Shown one piece after another: positions 57,053 to 64,000 of a DNA stretch of 64,000 nucleotides; positions within the stretch are counted from its first letter, which is position 1; each line of letters opens with the position of its first letter. Under the pieces are notes generated by a model that worked only from the letters and a program-made list of their open reading frames with translations, was not told the DNA's origin and did no database searches. Position numbers and translations under genes: made by a program. This DNA comes from Pengzhenrongella sicca. GTDB taxonomy: Bacteria; Actinomycetota; Actinomycetes; Actinomycetales; Cellulomonadaceae. Where the stretch lies: the NCBI RefSeq assembly GCF_017569225.1, contig NZ_CP071868.1:2728001-2792000 (forward strand), written 5' to 3'.

Positions 57053-58774
57053 TCAGTGCGACTCCCGGCTCACCTGGTCGCCGCTCGAGCCGAGCAGGAA
57101 GTCCAGGTCGGCGCCGGTGTCGGCCTGCAGCACGTGGTCGATGTAGAGGCGCTCCCAGCCGCGGCGCGGCGCCGCGAAGCCCTGCACGGTCGCGACGTTC
57201 GGCACGCGCCGGGCAAGCTCGGCGTCCGGGACGTCGAGGTCGAGGCGGCGAGCCGCGACGTCGAGCACGATGTAGTCGCCGGTCTGCACGAGGGCGAGCG
57301 GCCCGCCGGCGGCGGCCTCGGGGGCCACGTGCAGCACGACGGTGCCGTACGCCGTCCCGCTCATCCGCCCGTCGCAGACCCGCACCATGTCGCGCACCCC
57401 CCGCGCGAGGAGCTTGCGGGGCAGCGGCATGTTGGCGACCTCGGGCATGCCCGGGTACCCCTTCGGGCCGCAGCCGCGCAGCACGAGGACGGAGTCGGCG
57501 TCGACGTCGAGGTCCGGGTCGTCGATGCGCGCGTGCATGTCCTCGATGGTGTCGAAGACGACGGCGCGGCCGCGGTGCTGGAGCAGCTCCGGGGACGCGG
57601 CGGCGGGTTTGATGAGCGCACCCGCGGGCGCGAGGCTGCCGCGCAGGACGGCGATGCCGGACGCCGCCTGCAGCGGCGCCGAGCGCGCGGAGATGACGTC
57701 GGCGTCCCAGATCCGCGCGTCGTCGAGGTAGTCGACCAGGGGCCGGCCGGTCACGGTCAGCGCCGTCGGGTCGAGCAAGTCCCGGACCTCCCGCAGCACG
57801 GCGAGCAGGCCGCCCGCCCGGTGGAAGTCCTCCATGAGGTACTTTCCGGCGGGCTGGAGGTTGACGAGCAGGGGCACCCGCGAGCCGATCCGGTCGAAGT
57901 CGTCGAGCGTGAGGTCGATGCCGAGCCGCCCGGCGATCGCGAGCAGGTGGACGACGGCGTTCGTCGACCCGCCGGTCGCGGCGAGCGCGACGATCGCGTT
58001 CTGGAACGAGCCCGCCGAGAGGATGTCGCTGGGGCGGCGGCCCTGCTGCACGAGCTCGACGGCGAGCCGGCCCGTCTCGTGCGACATCTCGAGCAGCCGG
58101 CTGTCCGGGGCGGGCGTGCCCGCGAGGCCGGGGAGGATCGTGCCGAGCGCCTCGGCGACGAGCGCCATGGTCGACGCCGTCCCCATCGTGTTGCAGTGGC
58201 CGCGGCTGCGGATCATCGACGACTCCGAGCGGCTGAACTGCTCCTGGGAGAGCGTGCCGGCGCGCACCTCCTCGCTCAGCCGCCAGACGTCGGTGCCGCA
58301 GCCGAGCGGCGTGCCCTCGAAGGTGCCGGTCAGCATGGGGCCGCCCGGGACGACGACGGCGGGCAGGTCGACCGAGGCCGCGGCCATGAGCAGCGACGGG
58401 ATCGTCTTGTCGCAGCCGCCGAGCAGGACGACGCCGTCGATCGGGTTGGCCCGCAGCATCTCCTCCGTCGCCATCGCGGCCATATTGCGCCAGAGCATCG
58501 CGGTGGGCCGGACCTGGGTCTCGCCGAGCGAGACGACGGGCATCGTGAGCGGGATGCCGCCGGCCTCGAGGATGCCCGCGCGCACGCTCTCGGCGACCTC
58601 ATTCAGGTGCGCGTTGCAGGGGGTCAGGTCGGACGCCGTGTTGGCGATCGCGATGTGCGGCCGGCCGTCGAAGGCGTGGGGCGGCAGGCCCCGGCGCATC
58701 CAGGCCCGATGGATGTAGGCGTTGCGGTCGTCGCCGCCGTACCACTGCGAGCTGCGGTGCTCGGTCACGATCAT
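57053..58774 (-). CDS. IlvD/Edd family dehydratase (probable sugar-acid dehydratase)
   Basis: A 573-residue iron-sulfur dehydratase: DLTPCNAHL, GGCDKTIPSLLMAAA, HCNTMGTASTMALVAEALG, ALAATGGSTNAVVHLLAIA and VCDGRMSGTAYGTVVLHVAPEAA carry the cluster and active-site residues. Neighbouring lactonase, dehydrogenase and aldolase genes indicate an aldonate (arabonate, xylonate, galactonate or similar) rather than the valine pathway; the N-terminal SSQWYGGDDRNAYIHRAWMRRG is that of the sugar-acid group. ATG at 58774 has AGGA eight bases upstream. Diverges from the IclR gene, 28 bases between starts. Confidence 0.88.
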   Translation of the reverse strand: MIVTEHRSSQWYGGDDRNAYIHRAWMRRGLPPHAFDGRPHIAIANTASDLTPCNAHLNEVAESVRAGILEAGGIPLTMPVVSLGETQVRPTAMLWRNMAAMATEEMLRANPIDGVVLLGGCDKTIPSLLMAAASVDLPAVVVPGGPMLTGTFEGTPLGCGTDVWRLSEEVRAGTLSQEQFSRSESSMIRSRGHCNTMGTASTMALVAEALGTILPGLAGTPAPDSRLLEMSHETGRLAVELVQQGRRPSDILSAGSFQNAIVALAATGGSTNAVVHLLAIAGRLGIDLTLDDFDRIGSRVPLLVNLQPAGKYLMEDFHRAGGLLAVLREVRDLLDPTALTVTGRPLVDYLDDARIWDADVISARSAPLQAASGIAVLRGSLAPAGALIKPAAASPELLQHRGRAVVFDTIEDMHARIDDPDLDVDADSVLVLRGCGPKGYPGMPEVANMPLPRKLLARGVRDMVRVCDGRMSGTAYGTVVLHVAPEAAAGGPLALVQTGDYIVLDVAARRLDLDVPDAELARRVPNVATVQGFAAPRRGWERLYIDHVLQADTGADLDFLLGSSGDQVSRESH

Positions 58775-58775
58775 C

Positions 58776-58790
58776 TTCCATTTCCTGGAA
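58776..58790. promoter_or_regulatory. IclR-type operator in divergent region
   Basis: TTCCA-TTTCC-TGGAA: perfect 5-bp arms (also readable as TTCC-T-GGAA) between the dehydratase start at 58774 and the IclR start at 58803. This form is typical of IclR-family palindromes; one bound repressor could cover both promoters. Confidence 0.6.
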
Positions 58791-58802
58791 CGACGGTCTA
58801 GC

Positions 58803-59624
58803 ATGCGGAATACGATGCACCCTACTCGTGGAGACGGCGGCTCGGAAGAGCGGCCGGAAGACCAGTCGGCTGACCCGACCGACGATCGGCTCGTCGGGTC
58901 GGACCGGGTCCTCGCGGTGCTGACGGCCCTCGCGGGGTACCCGGAGGGCATCGGGCTCGACGAGCTGGCCCGCTCGGTCCACAGCCCGAAGCCGACCGTT
59001 CACCGCGCCCTCGCGTCGCTGCGGCGGGCCGGGCTCGCCCGCCAGGACGGGCGCGGGCACTACGTCCTCGGCGACGAGTTCCTGCGACTGGCCTTCGCAC
59101 ACCACGAGGCGCGCCCCGAGCACGTGCGCGTCCACCCGATCCTCGAGCGGCTCAGCCAACGGTTCGGCGAGACGGTCCACTACGCCGTGCTCGAGGGCGG
59201 GTCCGTGGTCTACCGGGCCAAGGTCGACCCGCCCGCGGGAGCCATCAAGCTCACCTCGGTCGTCGGCGGCCGCAACCCCGCGCACACCACCGCCGTCGGC
59301 AAGCTGCTGCTGAGCGACCGGCTCCCCGACCTGGCGGCCGTGCGCGCCTGGGTCGGCGATCGCGACCTCGAGCGGCGGACCGAGCACACGCTGACCACCC
59401 CCGAGGCGCTGCACGCGGAGCTCGCCCGCACGCGGGCGCGCGGCTACGGCGTCGACGACGAGGAGAACGAGCCCGGCGTCAGCTGCCTCGCCCTGCCCCT
59501 GTTCCTCACGTCGCCGACGGCGGCGAGCGGGGCGATCAGCGTGAGCGCGCTGTCCTACCGGACGCCGCTGCCGGCGCTCATCGCCGATCTGCCCACGATC
59601 CGCTCGATCATCACCGGTGCCTAG
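58803..59624 (+). CDS. IclR family transcriptional regulator
   Basis: A 273-residue IclR regulator. The winged helix is at about 35-95 (DRVLAVLTALAGYPEGIGLDELARSVHSPKPTVHRALASLRRAGL; core LARSVHSPKPTVHRALASL). The effector domain has SQRFGETVHYAVLEGGSVVYRAKVDPPAGAI, HTTAVGKLLLS and RGYGVDDEENEPGVSCLALPLF, all family marks. The ATG at 58803 is the first in good register; MHPTRG at 58815 is an alternative. Likely controls the divergent dehydratase-aldolase and the downstream lactonase-dehydrogenase genes. Confidence 0.92.
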   Translation: MRNTMHPTRGDGGSEERPEDQSADPTDDRLVGSDRVLAVLTALAGYPEGIGLDELARSVHSPKPTVHRALASLRRAGLARQDGRGHYVLGDEFLRLAFAHHEARPEHVRVHPILERLSQRFGETVHYAVLEGGSVVYRAKVDPPAGAIKLTSVVGGRNPAHTTAVGKLLLSDRLPDLAAVRAWVGDRDLERRTEHTLTTPEALHAELARTRARGYGVDDEENEPGVSCLALPLFLTSPTAASGAISVSALSYRTPLPALIADLPTIRSIITGA

Positions 59625-59641
59625 GCCCAGGAGCTCAGACC

Positions 59642-60538
59642 ATGACCACGTATACCGCCCACCCCGCCTCCGCCCAGGCGTACGGCCTCGGCGAGGGGCC
59701 CGTCTGGGACGCTGCCCGAGGCCGGGTGATCTGGGTCGACATCCCCGGAGGCGCGGTGCTCGAGGGCGAGCTGCGCGGCGACCAGGTCGAGGTGACCGCC
59801 GAGCACGCGTTCGCCGGGACCGTCGGCGCAGCGGTTCCCGCGGCCGACGGGCGGCTGCTGGTCGCGGGCCAGGAGCGGCTCGTCGTCCTCGCGCCGTCGG
59901 GCGAGCGCACGCTGGGCACCCGCGTCGTCGTCGCCGGCCACGCGAGCCGCACGAACGACGGCGCCGTCGACCCCGCCGGTCGGCTGCTCATCGGGACGCT
60001 CGCGCTCGCCGACGACGACGGCGCCCCGCCACACGAGCGCCTGCTCCGGGTCGAGGACGACGGCCGACTCACCGTGATCGACGACGACCTCACCCTCTCC
60101 AACGGCCTCGCCTGGTCGGCGGATGGTTCGACCCTGTACTCGATCGACACCCTGGCCCGGCGGGTCTGGGCCCGCGACTACGACGCCGCCACGGGCGCCG
60201 TCGGCGAGCGACGCGAGCACCTGCGGGTCACCGGCGGGCTGCCCGACGGGCTGTGCGCGGACACCGCCGGGAACCTATGGATCGCGATCTGGGGCGACGG
60301 CGAGGTCCGCCGGTACGCCCCGGACGGGACGATCCGCGACGTCGTCCGGGTCGATGCCCCACTCACCTCGAGCGTTGCCTTCGTCGGACCCGGGCGCGAT
60401 CTGCTGCTCATCACGACCGCACGCGACGAGCTCGCGCCGGCCGAGCTCGCCGAGCACCCCGACTCCGGCCGGCTCTTCAGCGTGCGGGTCGACGCCGTCG
60501 GAGTCCCGACGACCGCCTGGTCGGGGGTCGGGGCATGA
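59642..60538 (+). CDS. SMP-30/gluconolactonase family lactonase
   Basis: A 298-residue six-bladed beta-propeller. Metal ligands Glu19 (LGEGPVWD), Asn in ASRTNDGAVDPAGRL, Asn in TLSNGLAWS and Asp in LPDGLCADTAGNLWIA match the regucalcin/sugar-lactonase pattern. It would open the lactone made by the downstream dehydrogenase. GGAG ten bases before the ATG. Overlaps the dehydrogenase gene (ATGA), 17 bases after the IclR stop. Confidence 0.9.
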   Translation: MTTYTAHPASAQAYGLGEGPVWDAARGRVIWVDIPGGAVLEGELRGDQVEVTAEHAFAGTVGAAVPAADGRLLVAGQERLVVLAPSGERTLGTRVVVAGHASRTNDGAVDPAGRLLIGTLALADDDGAPPHERLLRVEDDGRLTVIDDDLTLSNGLAWSADGSTLYSIDTLARRVWARDYDAATGAVGERREHLRVTGGLPDGLCADTAGNLWIAIWGDGEVRRYAPDGTIRDVVRVDAPLTSSVAFVGPGRDLLLITTARDELAPAELAEHPDSGRLFSVRVDAVGVPTTAWSGVGA

Positions 60539-61551
60539 GGGCCTTCGTGCTGACGGGGCCGCGCGAGTTCGGGGTCCAGGACGTGCCCGCGCCGGTCGCG
60601 AGGCCCGGCCAGGTGGTCGTCGACATCGAGCGGGTCGGGGTCTGCGGGACGGACGTCGAGTTCTTCACGGGCGAGATGCACTACCTGCACACCGGCCAGG
60701 CGGCATACCCGATGCTGCTCGGGCACGAGTGGTGCGGCACGGTCTCGTCGGTCGGCGCCGGCGTGGACCCGAGCTGGCTCGGCCGGCGCACGACGGGCGA
60801 CACCATGCTCGGGTGCGGCGAGTGCTACCGCTGCCGCAGCGGGCGGCACCACGTGTGCGGGCGGCGGCACGAGATCGGGATCCGCGGCGGCTGGCGGGGG
60901 GCGCTCGCCGAGCAGCTGCTCGTGCCCGCGGTCGCGCTGCACGCGCTGCCCGACGCCGTCGACGTCGTCGCGGGTGCGCTCGTCGAGCCGGGCGGGAACG
61001 CGCTGCGGGCGGTGCGGGGCGCCGCGCTCTCCCCCGGCATGCGGGTCCTCGTGCTCGGGCCCGGCACGATCGGGCTCCTCGCCGCGCTGTTCGCGCGGGC
61101 GGCCGGGGCACAGGTGCACCTGATGGGCCGGTCAGAGCGCTCGCTGGGGTTCGCCCGGACGCTCGGCTTCGCCGGGGTGTGGCCCGGGGACGGCTTGCCC
61201 GCGCTCGCCTGGGACGCGGTCATCGACGCCTCGAACGCGCCCGCCCTGCCCGCCCGCGCGGTCGACCTCGTCGAGCCTGGTCGGCGCGTCGTGTTCGTGG
61301 GACTCGCCGGGACCCCGAGCACGGTCGACACGCGGCTGCTCGCGCTCAAGGACGTGACGGCGGTGGGCATCCTCGGCGGGTCGGCCGGCCTGGCGGGCGC
61401 GATCGAGCAGTACGCGGCCGGCGCCGTCGACCCGCGCCCGCTCGTGGCGGCGACCGTCGGGCTCGAGCGGGCGGGCGAGGTGCTCGGCGGCTGGCGGCCG
61501 CGGGACGAGGTGAGCGCCGCACCGAAGATTCACGTCGACCCCCGGATCTGA
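60535..61551 (+). CDS. zinc-dependent sugar/alcohol dehydrogenase (MDR family)
   Basis: A 338-residue medium-chain dehydrogenase. Catalytic zinc ligands Cys38 (VGVCGTDVEF), His in LGHEWCGTV; structural zinc Cys cluster CGECYRCRSGRHHVC; NAD motif VLVLGPGTIGLLAALFARAAG. Similar to sorbitol/galactitol-type dehydrogenases. In this cluster it would oxidise a sugar to a lactone or an alditol to a ketose. Ends before the ars-like genes. Confidence 0.88.
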   Translation: MRAFVLTGPREFGVQDVPAPVARPGQVVVDIERVGVCGTDVEFFTGEMHYLHTGQAAYPMLLGHEWCGTVSSVGAGVDPSWLGRRTTGDTMLGCGECYRCRSGRHHVCGRRHEIGIRGGWRGALAEQLLVPAVALHALPDAVDVVAGALVEPGGNALRAVRGAALSPGMRVLVLGPGTIGLLAALFARAAGAQVHLMGRSERSLGFARTLGFAGVWPGDGLPALAWDAVIDASNAPALPARAVDLVEPGRRVVFVGLAGTPSTVDTRLLALKDVTAVGILGGSAGLAGAIEQYAAGAVDPRPLVAATVGLERAGEVLGGWRPRDEVSAAPKIHVDPRI

Positions 61552-61571
61552 CGTTGCCTCGACAGGTGCCC

Positions 61572-61626
61572 ATATCGACGGGTGTCCATATCGACAGCGG
61601 TAGATGGAGTCGCGCATACTGACCGG
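61572..61626 (+). promoter_or_regulatory. ArsR operator and leaderless promoter
   Basis: ATATCGAC-GGGT-GTCCATAT (61572-61591), one mismatch in 8-bp arms, and CCATATCGAC repeated 16 bases apart. -35 TCGACA (61591-61596), 18-base spacer, -10 CATACT (61615-61620), six bases before the ATG at 61627. Operator and -35 touch, so ArsR binding would block the polymerase. Confidence 0.65.
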
Positions 61627-62019
61627 ATGCCGCCGCTCCCCGCCCTCGCCCTCACCGCTGCGGAGCCGACCGCGAGCTGCGCCCCGCTCACGCGGGCCCC
61701 GCTCGGCGCTCGGGACGCCGTCGACCTTGCGCGGGTCGTCAAGGCCCTCGCCGACCCCGCCCGGCTGCGTCTCATCTCGCTGATCTCGGCGCACGAAGGC
61801 GGCGAGGCGTGCGTGTGCGACCTGATCGAACCGCTCGGCCTCAGTCAGCCGACCGTCTCCCACCACCTGAAGGTGCTGGTGGACGCCGGCCTGCTCACCC
61901 GCGACAAGCGCGGCGTCTGGGCGTTCTACGCGATCGTGCCGCAGGCGTTGAGCGCCCTCGCGGCCGTCCTGGACGCCGGGCTCACCGCGCCCGCGAGCGC
62001 CGCACCCGCCGACGCATGA
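61627..62019 (+). CDS. arsR: ArsR/SmtB arsenic-responsive repressor
   Basis: A 130-residue ArsR repressor. VVKALADPARLRLISLISAH, then EACVCDLIEPLGLSQPTVSHHLKVLVDAGL, where the CVC pair in helix 3 is the classical arsenite site, and the wing KRGVWAFYAIVP. The ATG at 61627 is taken, since the earlier GTG at 61582 would lie inside the operator. No ribosome site; leaderless. Coupled by ATGA to the acetyltransferase gene. Confidence 0.9.
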   Translation: MPPLPALALTAAEPTASCAPLTRAPLGARDAVDLARVVKALADPARLRLISLISAHEGGEACVCDLIEPLGLSQPTVSHHLKVLVDAGLLTRDKRGVWAFYAIVPQALSALAAVLDAGLTAPASAAPADA

Positions 62020-62600
62020 CCGCGCGCACCGAGCGCACGGCCGCAGCACCGGCGCCCGTCGACGCAGCGCCCGTCGTCGCGGCGCCCGCGCCCGTCGTCG
62101 CGGCGCTCACCGCGGCCGAGTGGCCCGCCGTCCGGGCGATCTACGCCGCCGGCATCGCGACCGGCCACGCGACGTTCGAGTCCGAGCCGCCGAGCTGGGC
62201 GGCCTTTGACGCCGCCAAGCTGGCCGCGCACCGCCTCGTGGCTCAAGCCGAGGCCGGCGGCGAGGTGATCGGCTGGACGGCCGCGATCGCGACATCCGAC
62301 CGGTGCGCATACGCCGGCGTCGTCGAGCACTCGCTGTACGTCGACGCTCGGGCGCGCGGGCGCGGCGTCGGCGGCGTCCTGCTGCGCGCGCTCATCGCGT
62401 CCACCGAGTCCGCCGGGATCTGGACGATCCAGTCGGGCGTGTTCGTCGAGAACGAGGCGAGCCTCGCCCTGCATCGGTCCGCCGGGTTCCGGGTCGTGGG
62501 CCACCGCGAGCGCGTCGCCCGCATGGCCTACGGTCCGCTCGCGGGCAGATGGCGCGACGTCGTGCTGCTCGAGCGCCGAAGCCCGGTCGCCGGCGCCTGA
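62016..62600 (+). CDS. arsN: GNAT acetyltransferase, ArsN/phosphinothricin acetyltransferase-like
   Basis: A 194-residue GNAT enzyme. After an Ala/Pro-rich 30-residue start come WPAVRAIYAAGIATGHATFESEPPSWAAFDA (quoted in part), YAGVVEHSLYVDARARGRGVGGVLLRALIAS with the acetyl-CoA loop, and VFVENEASLALHRSAGFRVVGHRERVARM: the PAT/ArsN1 pattern. ArsN1 acetylates arsinothricin, an arsenical glutamate mimic, and PAT does so with phosphinothricin. Coupling to an As-sensing ArsR supports the arsenical substrate. Converges with the next gene. Confidence 0.82.
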   Translation: MTARTERTAAAPAPVDAAPVVAAPAPVVAALTAAEWPAVRAIYAAGIATGHATFESEPPSWAAFDAAKLAAHRLVAQAEAGGEVIGWTAAIATSDRCAYAGVVEHSLYVDARARGRGVGGVLLRALIASTESAGIWTIQSGVFVENEASLALHRSAGFRVVGHRERVARMAYGPLAGRWRDVVLLERRSPVAGA

Positions 62601-62616
62601 GTGGTACAGGGCGCCC

Positions 62617-62634
62617 GAGCGGTTCGGGCCGCTC
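62617..62634. terminator. hairpin between convergent arsN and oxoamine synthase-like genes
   Basis: GAGCGG-TTCGGG-CCGCTC, a perfect 6-bp stem with a 6-base loop, ending at the minus-strand gene's stop codon. Probably serves both directions. Confidence 0.5.
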
Positions 62635-63838
62635 AGCCCGCGCCGCGCCGCAGGCCGAAGCGGTCGGCCAGGGCGCGCAGGGCCCCGCAGAGCTCGCCGA
62701 TCTCGTCGTCGCCGTTGGCGGCCGTGACCTGGATGCGGAAGCCGACCTCGGACCGGGGCACCAAGGGGTACGTCGCGAGCGTGACGTAGATGCCGGCGTC
62801 GAACAGGAACTGGCCGACGGCGTCGGCGTCGCCGGCGTCGGCCAGCGGGATCTCGATGATCGGGAAGCCCGAGGTGTTCGGCGTCGCAAGCCCAAGGGCC
62901 GCCACCGTCTCGAGCACCCGCGCCGTCTTGCGATGCAGGTCCGCCCGGATGGCGTCGCCGCGCGCGGCGTTGACCTCGAAGCCCGTGAGCACCGTGGCGA
63001 GCGAGGCGACCGGCGACGGACCCGAGTACAGGTAGGGTGCCGCCTCGACCTTGAGCCGCTGCTTCAGCGCCGTCGGGACGGCGAGGAACGCGAGCAGCGA
63101 CGAGTAGGCCTTCGAGAACCCGCCGACGAGCACGAGGTCGTCGTAGCCGACCCCGCTGTGCCGGACGAGCGAGTTCCCGCGGGACCCGTACGGGCTGCTC
63201 TCGTGCTGCCCGCGTTCGCCGATCACCCCGAACCCGTGCGCGTCGTCGATGTAAAGCAGCGCGCCGTGCGCCCGCGTCACGGCCGCGAGCGCCACGAGGT
63301 CCGGCGGGTTGCCCGTCATGGAGTTGATGCCGTCGCCGCACACAAGCTTCGACGCCCCGGCGGGCGCCTGCGCGAGCAGCGCCGCGAGCGCCTCGAGATC
63401 GCCGGACGGGTAGCGCCGGACGGTGGCCCCGCGCGCCCGGGCCATGACGCAGCCGTCGTAGATGGTCCGGTGCGCCCGCGAGTCCAGGAAGATCCAGCCC
63501 TCCCCGGCGATCGCCGGGATCACCGACATGTGGATGTGCGTGATCGTCGGCAGCACGAGCGAGTCCGGCGCCCCGAGGAGCTCCGTGAGCTGATCCTCGA
63601 TGTCGACGTATGGCCGCGGGCTGCCGAGCAGCCGCGACCAGCTCGGATGGGTCCCCCACCGGCGCAGGTACCCGTCGACCGAGTCGATGATCTCCGGGTC
63701 GAGGTCGAATCCGAGGTAGTTGCACGACGCGAAGTCGGCCAGCCAGTGGTCACCCACGCGGATCCGGCGGCCCTTGACCTCCTCGATGACGGCGTCGTAC
63801 AGGGGCGAGGAGAACGCGGCCACGTCGAGCGCGCTCAT
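62633..63838 (-). CDS. alpha-oxoamine synthase-like PLP enzyme (BioF/KBL-related)
   Basis: A 401-residue fold type I PLP enzyme: FASCNYLGFDLDPEIIDSVD, THPSWSRLLGSPRPYVDIEDQLTELLGAPDSL (quoted in part), LYIDDAHGFGVIGERG with the Asp-x-x-His, and the PLP-Lys in VLVGGFSKAYSSLLAFL. The organisation is that of BioF, KBL, serine palmitoyltransferase and CqsA. It lacks bio-gene neighbours. The THIHMSVIPAI stretch, where BioF-like enzymes usually have a Gly-x-x-Ala-Asn motif, hints at another acyl or amino donor. ATG overlaps the stop of an EAL domain gene. Product unknown. Confidence 0.8.
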   Translation of the reverse strand: MSALDVAAFSSPLYDAVIEEVKGRRIRVGDHWLADFASCNYLGFDLDPEIIDSVDGYLRRWGTHPSWSRLLGSPRPYVDIEDQLTELLGAPDSLVLPTITHIHMSVIPAIAGEGWIFLDSRAHRTIYDGCVMARARGATVRRYPSGDLEALAALLAQAPAGASKLVCGDGINSMTGNPPDLVALAAVTRAHGALLYIDDAHGFGVIGERGQHESSPYGSRGNSLVRHSGVGYDDLVLVGGFSKAYSSLLAFLAVPTALKQRLKVEAAPYLYSGPSPVASLATVLTGFEVNAARGDAIRADLHRKTARVLETVAALGLATPNTSGFPIIEIPLADAGDADAVGQFLFDAGIYVTLATYPLVPRSEVGFRIQVTAANGDDEIGELCGALRALADRFGLRRGAG

Positions 63839-64000
63839 CCGACCCCCCGACCCGCTTCGATCGGGTCGAGACTCAGCCCGGCGGCCAGCAGGTCGGACAT
63901 CCGATCCGCGGTGACCGGCCGCGAGTAGAGGTACCCCTGGCCGAGCCCGCAGCCCATCGCGGCGAGCTCGTCGCGCTGGTCGACGCGCTCGATGCCCTCG
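63835..64000 (-). CDS. EAL domain protein, C-terminal end only
   Basis: The last 54 codons of a cyclic-di-GMP phosphodiesterase-type EAL domain, running off the window edge. Visible residues start EGIERVDQRDELAAMGCGLG, then QGYLYSRPVTADRMSDLL; the Glu-Gly-Ile-Glu and Gln-Gly-Tyr-Leu-x-Ser-x-Pro motifs are those that close EAL domains. The catalytic EAL itself is outside, so activity cannot be judged. It overlaps the synthase gene by ATGA. Confidence 0.85.
   Translation of the reverse strand, partial: EGIERVDQRDELAAMGCGLGQGYLYSRPVTADRMSDLLAAGLSLDPIEAGRGVG

Noticed and set aside
61582-61626. Longer arsR starting at GTG 61582
   Set aside because: It would start inside the operator palindrome, and the extra residues do not resemble ArsR N-termini.

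Overview
This window is very GC-rich, with overlapping stop/start codons (ATGA or GTGA) at most intra-operon junctions, many GTG starts and three apparently leaderless regulator genes. These traits, together with a DUF222/HNH (13E12-type) gene, a GPGG-motif membrane peptide and a HemD-winged-helix nitrate regulator, point to a chromosome of an actinomycete, probably Micrococcales (Cellulomonas-like). No rRNA, tRNA, CRISPR array, transposase or chromosomal origin was recognised, and no stretch longer than 300 bases lacks a gene or gene remnant.

Layout. 0-11.3 kb: tail of a small membrane protein, NAD malic enzyme, a two-gene glycosyltransferase operon (one enzyme fused to HEAT repeats), a short-chain dehydrogenase, a PadR regulator with a membrane partner, a minimal LuxR protein, and PEP carboxylase coupled to a NUDIX hydrolase. 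11.4-30.9 kb: a nearly complete purine catabolic region. Xanthine dehydrogenase (FAD subunit plus a fused 2Fe-2S/molybdopterin subunit), XdhC and a MobA-like cofactor enzyme, guanine deaminase, uricase, hydroxyisourate hydrolase, OHCU decarboxylase, allantoinase, allantoate amidohydrolase, ureidoglycine-glyoxylate aminotransferase, an amidase and a formamidase-like enzyme would take guanine/xanthine to glyoxylate, glycine and ammonia. It is interrupted by unrelated genes, including a decayed N-terminus of an RNA polymerase-recycling helicase (HelR-like), and it is punctuated by three long inverted repeats.

31-39.4 kb: small stand-alone genes (VOC, YnfA, YoaK, a Tam-like methyltransferase behind a TamR-like operator), then a TetR-controlled operon of an ATPase with degenerate ABC motifs plus a YhgE/Pip membrane protein, RraA, a divergent cold-shock-domain protein and an unknown membrane protein. 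39.2-54.8 kb: nitrate assimilation in two blocks, narK-nasA-nasB leftward and nirB-nirD-cysG-nnaR-sirB rightward, separated by an ArsR-MFS pair and an SOS-boxed HNH endonuclease gene. The two blocks together import nitrate, reduce it to ammonium and make siroheme for the nitrite reductase.

54.8-64 kb: a cation/proton antiporter; a sugar-acid pathway (HpcH-type aldolase, IlvD/Edd dehydratase, IclR regulator, SMP-30 lactonase, zinc dehydrogenase); a two-gene arsenic-type operon (ArsR with a CVC motif plus an ArsN-like acetyltransferase); and, at the edge, an EAL domain protein overlapping an alpha-oxoamine synthase-like enzyme.

The least explained elements are the degenerate ATPase/YhgE operon, the HEAT-glycosyltransferase fusion, the Asp/Trp-repeat membrane protein at 19.4-21.4 kb, the perfect 23-bp inverted repeat at 16.1-16.2 kb and the EAL/alpha-oxoamine synthase pair. 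All functional calls rest on reading motifs; no database search was possible.
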